64,000 bases of DNA from Phlebopus portentosus (GCA_037892935.1 JAYXKI010000019.1:186001-250000), one strand, 5' to 3'. Counted from the first letter of the stretch, positions 51,236 through 62,583 are shown. Notes: generated by a model from the sequence alone, not told the origin. Numbers and translations: made by a program.

Positions 51236-53244
51236 ATGGCTATAATTATTCGCCGGCGAAATGTAACCCGCGTTTTTGGGTAACCGCACTCGCCGTCCTT
51301 GCACGTTTACTCTTCTTTTCATCCCCGAAGACAGAGTCTCCTGAAATTCGACGACAAGGAGTGCTGGATTTGGTTGCGCGTTCGGATAAGCTTGACGTGC
51401 AGAAATATGACTTCTTGCAAGTAAGGATTGGAAGGGACGAGAGGCCGGATTTATTCACCAATATCGTACAAGATGGACTTGATGATTTTTGGGAGAGATT
51501 TGAAAAGCCTTAGTATGTACTTTCTTTACTTTTGACGTCGAGACGTGTTCTGACTGTGGACAGCATTACGGACAAAATGACTTCTCATATGGACCAGCAG
51601 AGCGTAATGTCTGCTATTGAACAGCTCCTTACCCTCAATGGCTGGGTGGCCGCATTGTGTCCGACGCTATCGCGACCGTTTGGGCAAAGTGATAACCCGT
51701 ACGACGAGCTCGTCCGCGAGAATCACCTTTACTTTGTGGGCATGGTCATCCACTCGGCAGACCACTTCATTGTCGACCAACTGGCGGTTATCGTACAAAT
51801 GGCACGGCGGTTAGGCGCTCAAAACATCTTCGTATCTATGATGGATTACGATTCCTCTGATTCGACGGAGACGCTACTTGACCTTTGCGAATCGGTACTC
51901 ACGCTCCTTGGTGTCCCCTTCCGCATTCGCAAGGTCCCGCCAATGACAGAAGACCCAACAGCGGCGTACTATCCCCTGAAGAGGCACATACGCGTAACCT
52001 CGTTCTCGAACCGCTATACGAGCTTTACAACAAACGCAAAGTCAAATTCCATCGAGTTATTTGGCTGAAGGGCTTCACCTGCCCTAATGATATCTTCGAG
52101 ACGATAACCGTGAGTGCGAAGAACGACGCTGCAATGGTATGCGGGATGGACTGGGCAGAACATAATGGATTCTTTATCTTCTCGGACCGCTGGCGGACGC
52201 GTGATATCAATGGTGACCAGTTCCGGCAGTCCAAGTCATCAAGTGCAGCAAGCGCTGGTCCGCCGAGGGATCCTGCTGGAGCTGCACGGTACGCGCAACA
52301 TTTGCCATTCCAGGTGTTTTGCTGCGAAAGCGGGACGCACGTCGTCGATCCTGCTCAAACGTACTACATCGGACTACGGTACCGTGCAGGAATGGAGATC
52401 GCAAACCTTAGTACGTCTGATCCTGCACCACGAAGACCTCCGGATGCTGCGTGCCTTGATTCCAGCCAAGCATATTTCTGCAGAGATCTTTGGTTGAGCG
52501 CTGCGCGCGAGGGTGTTCGTGAGGTCGAGCAGCATGCGAGCTCGTCAACCAAGGCAGGTGGACTGGGGCTGGGATTCAAGTTTGGTTGGGGCTCGAAACC
52601 TACTGACCCTCTTCCTCCCGTCAATGAGGCGAAGGCGCGTCGACATGCAAAGCGTACAGAAACGGAAGCAATCGTTGTTGAACATGTCAAACGTGCTGGT
52701 GACGATACTGATTTACAACGAAGACAAGAAGCCGGTGGACATGCACAACGTCAGCGTCCAGCCGTAGTCGACGCGGACGCGAATGTCGGGTCCGACTTCG
52801 ATGCCATGCCCGATTCCGATGCCGAAGGCGACGTCCTGGCGCCTCCTGAGGACGATGATAGTAACGCATACCAAGATGACTTCTCAATTCCGAACAACGT
52901 CTTCCGACCTGCGCGCATCCTAGTGAACCCACGTTGTGTTACTACTTACGCGGGTGTGAGCCATGCCCAGCTTGCGCTTGACCTTTTCGGGGTGTCGGAT
53001 GATGATTCACAGGTGGGGCCGAACTCGAGAGAGAAGTATGTGCTGGACGATTGGGAAGGTGCACCAGAGAGTTTTGTTTGTCAGGAACAACGGTGAGCAC
53101 CTTTCAGCCTCATCCTCGTCACCGGCATTGACTGACTTGATTTCTCTTAGAACCACTGGTGGACGGAAAGCACCAAAAACACAAAGAAGACTCTCCTTTT
53201 CCATACACGCTGAATTGGATCACTCTGAGAATGACCAATTATAG
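51236..53244 (+). CDS. CAP59/CMT1-like alpha-1,3-mannosyltransferase with two frame breaks
   Basis: This is a GT69-type Golgi type II enzyme related to cryptococcal capsule mannosyltransferases. It begins MAIIIRRRNVTRVFG, then the frame shifts at the T5 run (51273-51277) to continue as a membrane anchor (WVTALAVLARLLFF). The family blocks follow: FLQVRIGRDERPDLF, DGLDDFWERFEKP-YITDKM, HLYFVGMVIHSADHFI and IFVSMMDYDSSDSTETLLDL. A second shift lies near 51976-51983, between AAYYPL and EEAHTRNLVLEPL. Then come FHRVIWLKGFTCPNDI, DAAMVCGMDWAEHN, FQVFCCESGTHVVDP, AYFCRDLWLSAAREGV and VNPRCVTTYAGVSH. The last exon ends ELDHSENDQL. Each shift looks like one missing base. The gene is otherwise complete, so sequencing error and recent loss are both possible. 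Confidence 0.8.
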
Positions 53245-53439
53245 AATGTTCGCAACGCAACGCAATATTAATATGCTGCTTTGGGGTTTCGGTTCGTTCT
53301 ACTTAGATACCGTACTTGTTGTTTTCTGTTGCTGTCGGTTAATATGTACTTCTTATTGGCATGTACCGCATTTTTGGGGAGCGTTTGCAGGAGCTATTAC
53401 AATGTGATTCGTGGCAATTAGCTCGTATCTCGCAGGACA
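53245..53439. other. convergent 3' spacer
   Basis: The CAP59-like gene (+) and OMA1-B (-) end facing each other here. No gene. Confidence 0.5.
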
Positions 53440-54820
53440 TTAGGAGCATTTCGGGTTGCTTGACACGATTCCGTACGCTTTCGGGAGTAAGCGTTCGAGT
53501 TGCTGTTCGCAGTAAGTGAATACAGTAATATCCAGAGATACATATGAACGTGCCTTGATTCGCTCTTCGCTGAGAGGATGTATAGGCTTGCGTTCCGGAC
53601 GTAAGCGGTGCAAACGTTCTTCTAGTCTAGCCAGGCGTTCGTTGACTCTATTGACACAAAAAATCTAAGTATGACAAGAAATGTAATATGGAAGCACGAT
53701 TCATACGTGATGGCAGCCTTGGGATCAAAACATGCACGTGCAGTAAGTTGAAGACCAATCGCGTCGGCTACGGAAGGTTACATCGCAACAAGCCAATCAG
53801 TTGATGTTTTTACTGAATACCAAAGGTAAAGAAAGAGGACCTTCTAGTTCCTGCTCGTGCAGATTGACTGCCATCATTTGCTTGTAGTCTTCTTCGATCT
53901 GCCGTGGATTCCTTTGGACCGAGGGACCGAATAATAGTTGCTTCAAGGACCAGTCTTTAGCCTTGCTATATCGCTCCGCGAGGTGACGGGCGACTTTTGG
54001 TCGCGTGAGGAACTGCTTGGACACCGTAGACGAGATACCTACCGACATGAGCGATTTCTGGGGAGGGTCAGTTTGTCAGCTTTTCAGTGCGAAAAATGCG
54101 TGAGGTACGACATCGTACCGTGTCCTAAGATGGCAGCGAGCTCATTCTCATCTTTGCATACTGAAAGGAGACCAGTAAATACGACGATACCTCCTGCAAA
54201 TCGGCTGAGACTTGCCAATGTTTCTAATGACGGAACGGAAGTAACTTACCACTACTAGCGGTCGAGTTGGGTACGTTTTCGTCGACTACAACGGCCAAGC
54301 GCCATCGCCTTGCCTTTCCGTTCGCAAAGTGCCGTGATCCCACCGGGTCGTCGGCAGCTACGGCTATACCTAGGTCATTGGCGTCGAGAATGGTGGTGAC
54401 TATCTCGCGAATATGTCGTGTTATAGGATGGTATTCTGGGAGGACAGCATCTGGATATTGTCTAATGATGGAGAAGTACGCATCCTCTCCTAGCTTTGAC
54501 AGTTATCAGACATAAGCTGAATGATGATCTAATGTTTTCGAATGCTTACTTGAACTTCTTGTTCTGGTGAAATATTCATTTTTCTCCAACGACCGATGTG
54601 AGGCACCCTTTCCAGATGCCTGTTGGGTTACGAAAATCGGAAAGCGTGTCAACCGCATATCAAAGAACAATGGGAATACAATAGCTCACCGAAATACTAA
54701 GAAATATTGCAAGCCGCCCAGGACAGAGAAAGCCAATACCAAGCTTAAGATTCTGGCTGACTTGATGATCCTAGGATCTCGTCTGTCGTTTTCAGGTGAA
54801 TGGGCCGTATTGAACGACAT
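53440..54820 (-). CDS. OMA1-like metalloendopeptidase, copy B
   Basis: This M48-family zinc protease is paralogous to the gene at 7620-9443. The start is MSFNTAHSPENDRRDPRIIK at 54820, leading almost at once into a membrane helix (ARILSLVLAFSVLGGLQYFL). Unlike copy A it has no long Arg-rich presequence. The signature HLERVPHIGRWRKM follows. GHEIAH is split by a phase-1 intron (GGACACG, acceptor near 54059), then VVARHLAERY and ELEAD, so all zinc ligands remain. The stretch between VVARH and ELEAD differs from copy A and lacks its hydrophobic segment. The last intron appears to be GC-AG (AAG|GCACGT ... GAACAG|CAA), giving QLERLLPKAYG and the end NPKCS. Location is probably mitochondrial by family, but targeting is not evident from the N-terminus. 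Confidence 0.85.
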
Positions 54821-55207
54821 GTTAACTGGAAAATAGGCTGGAATACCATCTGAATGTGTAGTTGATATCACTTTTAAGAGTTACCTTTATGGATCGGACG
54901 AGGTTTCGGTCGCGATGAGCTGGAGAATGCGCGAAAAAGGCAGGACGCCGAGTTAAGAGTTCTGCATTCATAATGCAAACCACTGGCAATTTTGAGAGAA
55001 GCTTGTATTCTTCTCATGCTTAAAGCATAGAGTTATCCGATTTGATGGTAGAGTGCGTTACAGCGTGATGAATGCAGCGAGAACAGTCATGTCGGAGAAG
55101 CAAGCGCGACGCGTCAGATCAGCGATCAGAGCGGAGCTTGAAACGCGCCTATCACGCGACATGAAAAAGTACTATATAAATTTAAATCTTATTTTACATA
55201 TCCCAAT
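54821..55207. other. spacer between OMA1-B and regulator B
   Basis: This 387-bp spacer holds the promoter of OMA1-B and the 3' end region of the upstream same-strand regulator. No coding signal. Confidence 0.45.
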
Positions 55208-58200
55208 TCACGATCCTATCAAGAGAGAATGCCAGGCCTCCGCAATTATTGGATCGTCACCCTGTTCTGGTCTGGGCACACTCGCGGCAACTGACTGGAC
55301 GCCTCCACCTAACAGGAAATCTAGATTCGCCGCGTTGCTACCATTAAAACTGTCTTGACCAAACCCAACCGGTATGTTGCTCGAGAGCTCCTCTAGCCAT
55401 GATGTAGAGCTTAGGTCTCGTGAGTTCTGATTCCATCCAGCAGAAGTTCCAGGTCCGAAAGTGGCCTGTGATTCAAGAGAAGAGCTTGTGTCATGCGTAG
55501 ACCACATTCCGTCAGCAGGATTCAACGGTATTGCGTTTTCCTCGAGCAGTGTTGTACGGTACTGCTCATGGAGTATCCGGGATGAGTCACTCTGTGAATA
55601 TTGAGGACAGGCCGGAATAGTTTGCCGAGATTGCAATGTTTGTTCGACCACGGAAGATGAATTGGGGTGAAATACATTGCCCGACTGCATCCCCACATAA
55701 TTTCCCGTTGAGATAGGTGATGTCGGAGGAGTGCTATTGCTTGAAACAGAGCCTCGTTTACTGGCCCTGTTCAGGAAGATAGGTGCGCCGCCCAGTATGC
55801 TCAGCTCTTGGTGAGCAGACCCTGCTTCCCTCGGAGGAGGTTGATTCGCACTCCTAGCCTTCTCCAAAAGCCGTAGCAAAAATGGCTATATTGAATTTTA
55901 AGATGGGTCGCAAGGAAGCACAAAAAATGGAACCAACCAAAGCTCTTCTCGGAACAGGATGTAACTGAGCTGCCTTGAACATTTCAACACTGTGTACTAG
56001 CTCTTTAAGAGCGGAGGCAGCTACAGGCGACACTGGGCCCCTGCATGCGACGCAACCGACGATCACCTGAAGATTATTTGTGTAAGAGGTATTCCTAGTG
56101 GCGGTTGAGGGCAACGTACTGAAGAAGTTACTCCATGAGCCCATATCATCCATTGGCGTAGGAGAATTTGTGGGTATTTCTCGAAGTAGACTCTTATGAT
56201 CTGCAGCACCGTCATTGCACTTGCGTATGCTGATAATAAAGACGAAACAAAGGGGCTTCCGAGAGGCCTTGTTGGATTCTCAAGCAAAGCGCGAGCGAAG
56301 AAACTACGGTGTGCGAAAAGCAGTGCTAAGGTTAACTCGAATACGTCAAATAATACCACAAAATTGTCCTTGCTAGTTTACTTACCAATCTCCCGTAGCA
56401 CAGACGAATTATAGCGACGCAAATCAATTGCAACGTCTTCATCAAAATCTCCGACCCGATTTTGCAATGTATGATGAGTCGGATATTCGCGCACCTTCCT
56501 GTCAAGGTCCAGAATTTCCGAATACTTGCTTGGTTTCGTTTGACAAAGTTGTTCGGCAATCGGTGCAAGGAGCTCTTTCACAAATCCATATTTCCAATGC
56601 CAGTCTGAATCATGTAAGCGAACTGCAGGGCAGGGATGACAATCGATGGTAGCTCACATCCGGGAGTTTGTTGGCCTTGCTCATCCAAGGTTGCTTCCCT
56701 GTCCTCTGGAAATTCGCAATCTACCTCACGTAAGTTGAACATTGCTGGTCTTCCCGATTCAAGACTCTGAAATAAGACTACAGATCAGAACTTTCTCGCA
56801 GAGGGAAATTAGAAAAGCATTACCTTCCATTTGTCTAGCGCAAAAATCTCCCAGAATACTCGTCTTCTTCGGTACATTAGGCTAGGATCCATATTCCAAC
56901 GTGCCGGGTCGCGATCTAATAGCAATGAATACAGTTTAGGTTGGTCCACGAATGAGGTACTCACGCAATCCAATCTGTGAAATAACATTCAATCAACAAT
57001 TGACAAAGTCATTGAAAAAGGACTCACGCTTAAAGCCAGCGATAGGCCAAAGTACAACATTTTCCATGAAGGTTCAAGCGAATATCTCCTCGATGAATTG
57101 AAGTCATACACTGCCATCATCAAAATCGCTTGCACACTTTCCATTGTTAACCCTGCGAAAACGGACTTCAGGCCCAGTGCAGCACGAGCAAGATGATTAT
57201 ACAACTCGGCTTCGTCGTTACCGACAGGAAGCGTGAGATCACCTGAAGCCCCAGACGCAAAGACACAGAGCAGCAAAGCCAGATGGTGTACGTACTGGCT
57301 CTCGTCTACATCGACATTATGAGTGTTCCTGGAACGCCTGTAGACCAACGGCAGGAGCTCTTCAAATATCTGCTCGCGATCTACAAGGAGGAGAGACCAA
57401 GCAATGTTCGCCAGGTATGCTTCCGCCAAAGCGGTTGCTCGAGCATATGGCGGTAGTTGAGCTTCGATCATTTCTAAGATCTGTGCCTTAGGGTGGCAAT
57501 CAATCGAAAATGGAAATGTATCGCTCATCAAAAGAATCTGACGAGAAAGGGCACTCGGTGAGAGGAAGTCATTCATCAGTGTATCCTGCTCCGTCGTTGC
57601 TTCGCTCATGACCTGAGATAAACCCAATTAGATATTCCATGGCAAGAATACGGAAACTGGCACTCACCGCAAGTAACGCCTTTCGTTCGGGAAGGTTGGT
57701 GAGCCTTCGTAATCGAATATACAAAGTCACTTACCTCAGACGAGCCTCGCCCCATGAAGCAGGCCTCGCCGCGTTCGGATATGCTTAATGTTCCTAGCTC
57801 AGAGCTCAACTCATTGGCAAGCTCCTCAGCATCGTTAAGAGACCCTGTCTTATCGGAGAAGACGCCAATACCGGATTTGATTGCCAAAAGGTCGTCCGAC
57901 AGGAGTGGATGGCGAGTCGGAGAAGTGATCGCATGCATGACCTGGAGTGCATCTTCAAGCTGTCGGATGCGTTTGCTCATTTCCACTAATTTCTCGTGCA
58001 ACTTGTCAGTGTTTGCAAGTACGAACCTGAAGGGGACTCAGAGTTTATGAGAGGATAACACAGTAAGAATATCATGACCTTGAACCCTGCCCAGCAGTGA
58101 GCTTGCCTAAAGAAGTTGCCAGCATGATACTATGATACGATGACAAAACAGGCATACCATTTGGGCAAATCATCTCGCAGCCTCTCCGAACGCAAGATGT

Positions 58201-58402
58201 GCATGGTATCTGTGAGAAACGGACCTATGAGCACAAAGGCATTTCGTGATACGATAAGTCGAGTTACTTGTTTGTCGCATTTGAGCTTCAATCTCCGGCA
58301 TTCGGCACAAGATGCTTCCCCTTTAGCACGTTTGTGTTCCAGGTCTCGCAACCGCGAGTATGATCTCGGAGTCGATTCTCTTCTATTAAGGTCTGCAGGC
58401 AT
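55208..58402 (-). CDS. Zn2Cys6 fungal transcription factor, copy B
   Basis: This paralogue of the regulator at 14219-17822 has the same domain order. It starts at 58402 (MPADLNRRESTPRSYSRLRD), then a basic segment and the zinc cluster CAECRRLKLKCDKQ (about 58260-58310) joined across an intron to IPCTSCVRRGCEMICPN (near 58190). The CRR-LKLK junction is continuous here, whereas copy A has an extra intron at that point. The middle homology region follows (ATALAEAYLANIAWSLLLVD, FEELLPLVYRRSRN), then DPARWNMDPSLMYRRRRVFW near 56870 and a Ser/Gln-rich tail ending AWHSLLIGS. By eye the aligned middle parts of the two copies look roughly 40-50% identical. Its targets are unknown. OMA1-B lies immediately downstream on the same strand. 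Confidence 0.86.
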
Positions 58403-58927
58403 GACACTATTCCAACGAGTGTCGGTAACCAGGACTGGATAGAAATCCGTGGCCAAGCCAGAAATCTAGGAGGACGACGGACGAAAGGAATGATATCATG
58501 TGCACCGTTCTCCGTGATGCGCTTTCTCAGGCTGGGTAGTCAGCACGATTGCGATAGGACCGAAGAAACCGTCCAGTGACTGAACAGATATTCTGCGGAG
58601 CTTCGAACATAGCGGTGGGAAACACCGCTAAGGCGACACTTCCGAAAAAAAATCCGAAGAAATGCCTAATAAAAAACAAGTTCGTGCTGGGGACAGGGAA
58701 AGAAAGGCATGCATTTGTGGCAAGTATGTATGGATTAATATGAGCTTTCTCGGTGGCGAAAGATGTTATGTAGAATAAGAGCAAGAGACCTGAAGCCCTT
58801 TTTGAGAGTACTCAATAATTACGTAACAAGATTACGAGATACTGAGATCATTGCCAACTGAAATTCCAGTGACTTGACTTGCTTCCGTCCACAATCAGCG
58901 CGAGTTCACGTCCCGGGTCCCCGTGCG
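58403..58927. promoter_or_regulatory. divergent promoter region
   Basis: This 525-bp spacer separates the starts of regulator B (-) and the unknown membrane protein (+). No clear core element is visible. Confidence 0.4.
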
Positions 58928-61360
58928 ATGTTCTTGATTAATTCCGGGACTCCTGTCTTTCTGATTTTGATAACCTCCGCCGTTGGCGTACAGTCTGCTC
59001 CGCATGCCACCCATCTTTCAGTCATTCAGCAGCGGGACCGGGGAATTACGAGACGCGCAACCACTTTCTCACAAATTGGCTGTCTATCTGAATGCTCTGA
59101 GGACCGCTTAGGATATCTCATGGCATTGGAACCTTCGGAGCCTCGGGCGGAGTTGACAGAGGCCCGCATCTCGACAAGTTCCCACGTTGCTCCTTTGGCG
59201 GCTCCTCTGGCTTGCGTAACTTCTTTGCTATTGATTTTGCTGATTTTGAAAGCGACATATCTGAAAAATCGTCGCTTGCGAACTATACATGAGCTTCCTT
59301 CTCTCTGTGCTGCATGGTCAGAGGTAGAGGACGAAGAAAGCACGGATGACCATGTACTTCCTCGATTCGGGGATGTACGCGCTGGTGCAGACTTGCACTC
59401 GATGCAAACTCGCTTATGTCGTCGCGCATCGGAACGATCAAGCGCATTGTCTTCAAAAAGCGAGCCTGTTCACCGCCAACTTCGCGACTCTCTTCCTGGA
59501 GTTTTAGTAGGGATGCTGGGCAGCCCGGACTGGGAGACAAGGATGCAGCGCGAACTCGCAAATCACCAATGGCGTCTTCGTCGTGAATCGCGTAATCTCT
59601 CGATCAAGTCGCAACATAGACACACTTGGCACTCCCAACAGTCCTGCGCGTATTCTCACAATAGTGTGGCCCGCTCGCATTTGCCAAGTACAGCAAGGAA
59701 TCATCCCAGTTATCGACCAAGACGGCATTCAAGCTTACGCATTCCTCATGTATCAAGTTTTGGTGAGATGTATCCCGACACATTTCGTGATAAACGAAGA
59801 AGGCCGAGATCTCTGAATGCTGTCGTCGACCAGATGAGCACCAGTCGAAGTGGTTCTATTCCAAGTTGTTCTCCTGCATCGAGCAAAATATGTCAACTGA
59901 CCCATTATGCAAATGAAGCGGCTGGGGGTGGCGGCTTCTCTGTACCAGCTGTCTCACTTAATCAACGGCCTTCGACGATCAGGGAGGTGGACACACCGCC
60001 CCCGACGGTGACTCTCCCTCAAGAAGCGATCTTCCGATTTCAGGTGACCGACTATGGCGATGGGATGCCTTTCATGAATTCAGCTGTAGCCTCTTCGGCA
60101 CAGAGTCCCTTCATGGCTTGCTTCGGAAGTACGGAGAGCAGGCTTGGATTCGCGGACATGGAGGAGCTCTCCAGCACGTATGAACATTTGAATGCGAGTA
60201 GAGAATCTAGTCTTGGAAGCTCTTGGAGACAACTTCCTCATTTCCCATCACGACCTGCATCGCCTGACTCTCCAGAATTTCATACCCCTCAGTTTCCAGA
60301 TGCTATTCAGGTCAATGCTGTGCGCGTCCGTCCTCATTATCTCGGTGATGGGTTCTATGATGTAATGTCTACTAAACCTGGGATCTTCGGTACTTCTGGT
60401 CTACGCCTCCTCGGAAAAGACAGATACTCGAAACCTCCGCGAAAGACGATGTCTGCTTTCTCTCCTTTGACTCTAGATCTCGGTTTTCCCGCTTTATCCG
60501 ACCTTGTCGTCTCTGATCTACTGAAGCTTGGTTCTTCGCCTGTAGATGAAATACAGAATAATGGAATGGCTCGCGTGAGGCAATCGCCTATGAAATCTGA
60601 GTTCTCTAGTCCTCCGGCGCCGAAACAACAATCTCTTGGTCCTCTGACTGCCGCTGCTTTGAATCGGAATCATTCGCGAGTCCGTGAACATGTTCCTTTC
60701 TCAATCATTACTCCTCCGCCGGCTTACCTGAAGAGTCCTCGGTCCCTCGAATGTTCTGTCCGCTTCACACGGGAAAGCGAGTCGGTAGAGGATGATTCTG
60801 GAAAATGCGTGGCTGTTCCGTACGCGACCTCTCTTGTCGATCTTTCTGCGCCGGTGAGACCATCTCCACTCAGAAGGGTGGCGTCTCTAGGTTCCATAGG
60901 CTCGTCTCGCACATCACTGAGAAGTAGCATGAAGTTTGGCAATATAAGGAAGAGTTCTAACGCAAGCTCTGATGCCGCTGTGGATCGTGCTGGCGAGAAA
61001 GCTCGCGAATCCAGAGACAGTTCACTTCAAGTCACGGAGGTAGACTTTCAGACATTGAGACCGAGGGCGTCCCATACCTCCCTTTTCCTCGACCTCGCTC
61101 GCTCCTCTCCGGGATATGACGATGATTGCAGCGAGTCGTACTCGTTCGGTATTGCTGAGAATTTTGGTACGTTGGCCATCTTTTTACAGCCAATTTTGAA
61201 GATTGAAGTGTCGTGTACAGGTATAGATCAAAGTTTCAACTTTTCGCAAGCTAGTTCGTCGGAAATTGTTGTGGTTATGGAAGACTGTTCAGATGAGGAT
61301 GTTGAATATATTGTGGAAATGCATTCTGACTCCTTTGCTGGTGTACAAAACGATTATTAG
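58928..61360 (+). CDS. unknown single-pass membrane protein, Ser-rich
   Basis: I do not recognise the family. Starting at 58928, MFLINSGTPVFLILITSAVG looks like a signal peptide; a further in-frame ATG lies at 58874. A short luminal part with two Cys follows, then a membrane helix (LACVTSLLLILLILKATYL) and a long Ser/Arg/Pro-rich tail of about 650 residues, probably cytosolic and disordered, with many SP/TP sites. The tail contains SPLRRVASLGSIGSSRTSLR, which looks like a phosphorylation-rich patch. Near the end, 61167-61220 looks like a 54-nt intron (GTACGT...ACAG) but is stop-free and in frame, so both forms could be made. A membrane-signalling or polarity role is a guess. Confidence 0.65.
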   Translation: MFLINSGTPVFLILITSAVGVQSAPHATHLSVIQQRDRGITRRATTFSQIGCLSECSEDRLGYLMALEPSEPRAELTEARISTSSHVAPLAAPLACVTSLLLILLILKATYLKNRRLRTIHELPSLCAAWSEVEDEESTDDHVLPRFGDVRAGADLHSMQTRLCRRASERSSALSSKSEPVHRQLRDSLPGVLVGMLGSPDWETRMQRELANHQWRLRRESRNLSIKSQHRHTWHSQQSCAYSHNSVARSHLPSTARNHPSYRPRRHSSLRIPHVSSFGEMYPDTFRDKRRRPRSLNAVVDQMSTSRSGSIPSCSPASSKICQLTHYANEAAGGGGFSVPAVSLNQRPSTIREVDTPPPTVTLPQEAIFRFQVTDYGDGMPFMNSAVASSAQSPFMACFGSTESRLGFADMEELSSTYEHLNASRESSLGSSWRQLPHFPSRPASPDSPEFHTPQFPDAIQVNAVRVRPHYLGDGFYDVMSTKPGIFGTSGLRLLGKDRYSKPPRKTMSAFSPLTLDLGFPALSDLVVSDLLKLGSSPVDEIQNNGMARVRQSPMKSEFSSPPAPKQQSLGPLTAAALNRNHSRVREHVPFSIITPPPAYLKSPRSLECSVRFTRESESVEDDSGKCVAVPYATSLVDLSAPVRPSPLRRVASLGSIGSSRTSLRSSMKFGNIRKSSNASSDAAVDRAGEKARESRDSSLQVTEVDFQTLRPRASHTSLFLDLARSSPGYDDDCSESYSFGIAENFGTLAIFLQPILKIEVSCTGIDQSFNFSQASSSEIVVVMEDCSDEDVEYIVEMHSDSFAGVQNDY

Positions 61361-61680
61361 CGGTTTTAAATTCCTCGGTGATTTCTCCTCTTTCAAGTTC
61401 TTGACCTTTCATCCTCGGTACTCTTCTTGTTATCCTTTACGATGGGTAGAATTCCCTGCTTATTGTGCTTTAGAGAAACCTTCCGTCTCTCCTTGATCGT
61501 ATACCCCTCTAGACTGGCTGCTTCATGGTAGCGTTAAATACCCCGAAAATTCGTTCGAGATCGCATTGTAGATTTGATACCATCATCAGGCGTTGAACTG
61601 ACAGAAAGAACGCATGACTATCAGTTATATTCTGCTTGCCTCATCTCTTCGTGCAGTAGAAAATCGGTCAGCTATTGTAA
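61361..61680. other. convergent 3' spacer
   Basis: This T-rich stretch lies between two converging genes. No coding signal. Confidence 0.5.
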
Positions 61681-62157
61681 TCACAGAGCAGGACAACACC
61701 ACAGAATGTTAGGCTGATCTGTACGGTCATCCGTGCCACATTTCTCCGTAGAGGCAACGCAGTTACCCCAATCTAGTCCATCCAGCGTATGTATTGTGCT
61801 CGGGGTAAAACTTCGGATTCGGACAGCAGATGTTAAATGGGCAACTTGAAGTGTGTAGGAAATTCCGCTCACGGGGTTTGGCAAACTGTTTGAGAGCCAC
61901 CTTCGTATTCACCGCAAACGTTGAAGTCACCGATCTCTTTGGTGTCGACAGTGGTACAGTCGTTATTCACGATAATGGCTCCCTAATGAGCATAAACTTT
62001 ACGATGGTTTCAAGGATCGAATGGAGTGCAGGCTTACGGCCGGAGCATTAGCCAGGCCGATCGCGTTCGTCCCACACACGGCGGAGACAAGGGTTACACT
62101 AGCAAGCGCAAATAGCGCTAAGGATGATACGCGAAGGAAGAACGAATACTTGGACAT
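61681..62157 (-). CDS. small secreted cysteine-rich protein (3 exons)
   Basis: The start is MSKYSFFLRVSSLALFALAS at 62157, a clear signal peptide ending near VSA. Exon 1 ends at NAPA before a GTAAGC donor. Exon 2 (GAIIVNNDCTTVDTKEIGDF to VCQTP) ends before GTGAGC. Exon 3 (FTPSTIHTLDGLDWGNCVAS to ILWCCPAL) ends at 61681. The joined protein has about 119 residues and 8 Cys after the signal peptide, including a CC pair near the C-terminus. The Cys spacing does not fit a hydrophobin. No family is recognised; effector-like or wall-associated roles are only guesses. The splice phases agree, and the composition fits a secreted protein. Confidence 0.6.
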
Positions 62158-62583
62158 CCGGAAGGCAGACAGAGAATGCAGTCGCTTCTGAAAAGTTAGA
62201 AGTCGGTGTCCGAAGGAGATCCCTCTTTTACATGTTTTGCTCGGAGATCTACTGATGGGGACACGAGAGTGAGGAAACATGAGGGAATAAGCGTTTAAAT
62301 GCCAAGATAGCGCGCAATAATAACAAATTCGTTTTTACAGATTAGTTTTGTGTCAGACAGGACAGCATATAGCATAAAACTTACGCCGACCAACTTGTAC
62401 CTGTACATACAGAGTTCCGGAAGAAACGATGAAGAAACAAGAAATAATCTCTTCATGGCATCCGTAAGTGAATGACACGGAAGCAACCTGAAGACCGAGA
62501 ATTGGTCACGAAGTCATGAACATTTTCTTTGAAACGAGAAAGAAGTTGTCAACTCCCGCCTCCGCTCCGCCAAGGATTGGAAG
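62158..62583. other. spacer between secreted protein and oxidase genes
   Basis: This 426-bp spacer holds the promoter of the small secreted protein and the 3' end of the oxidase gene. No coding signal. Confidence 0.45.
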
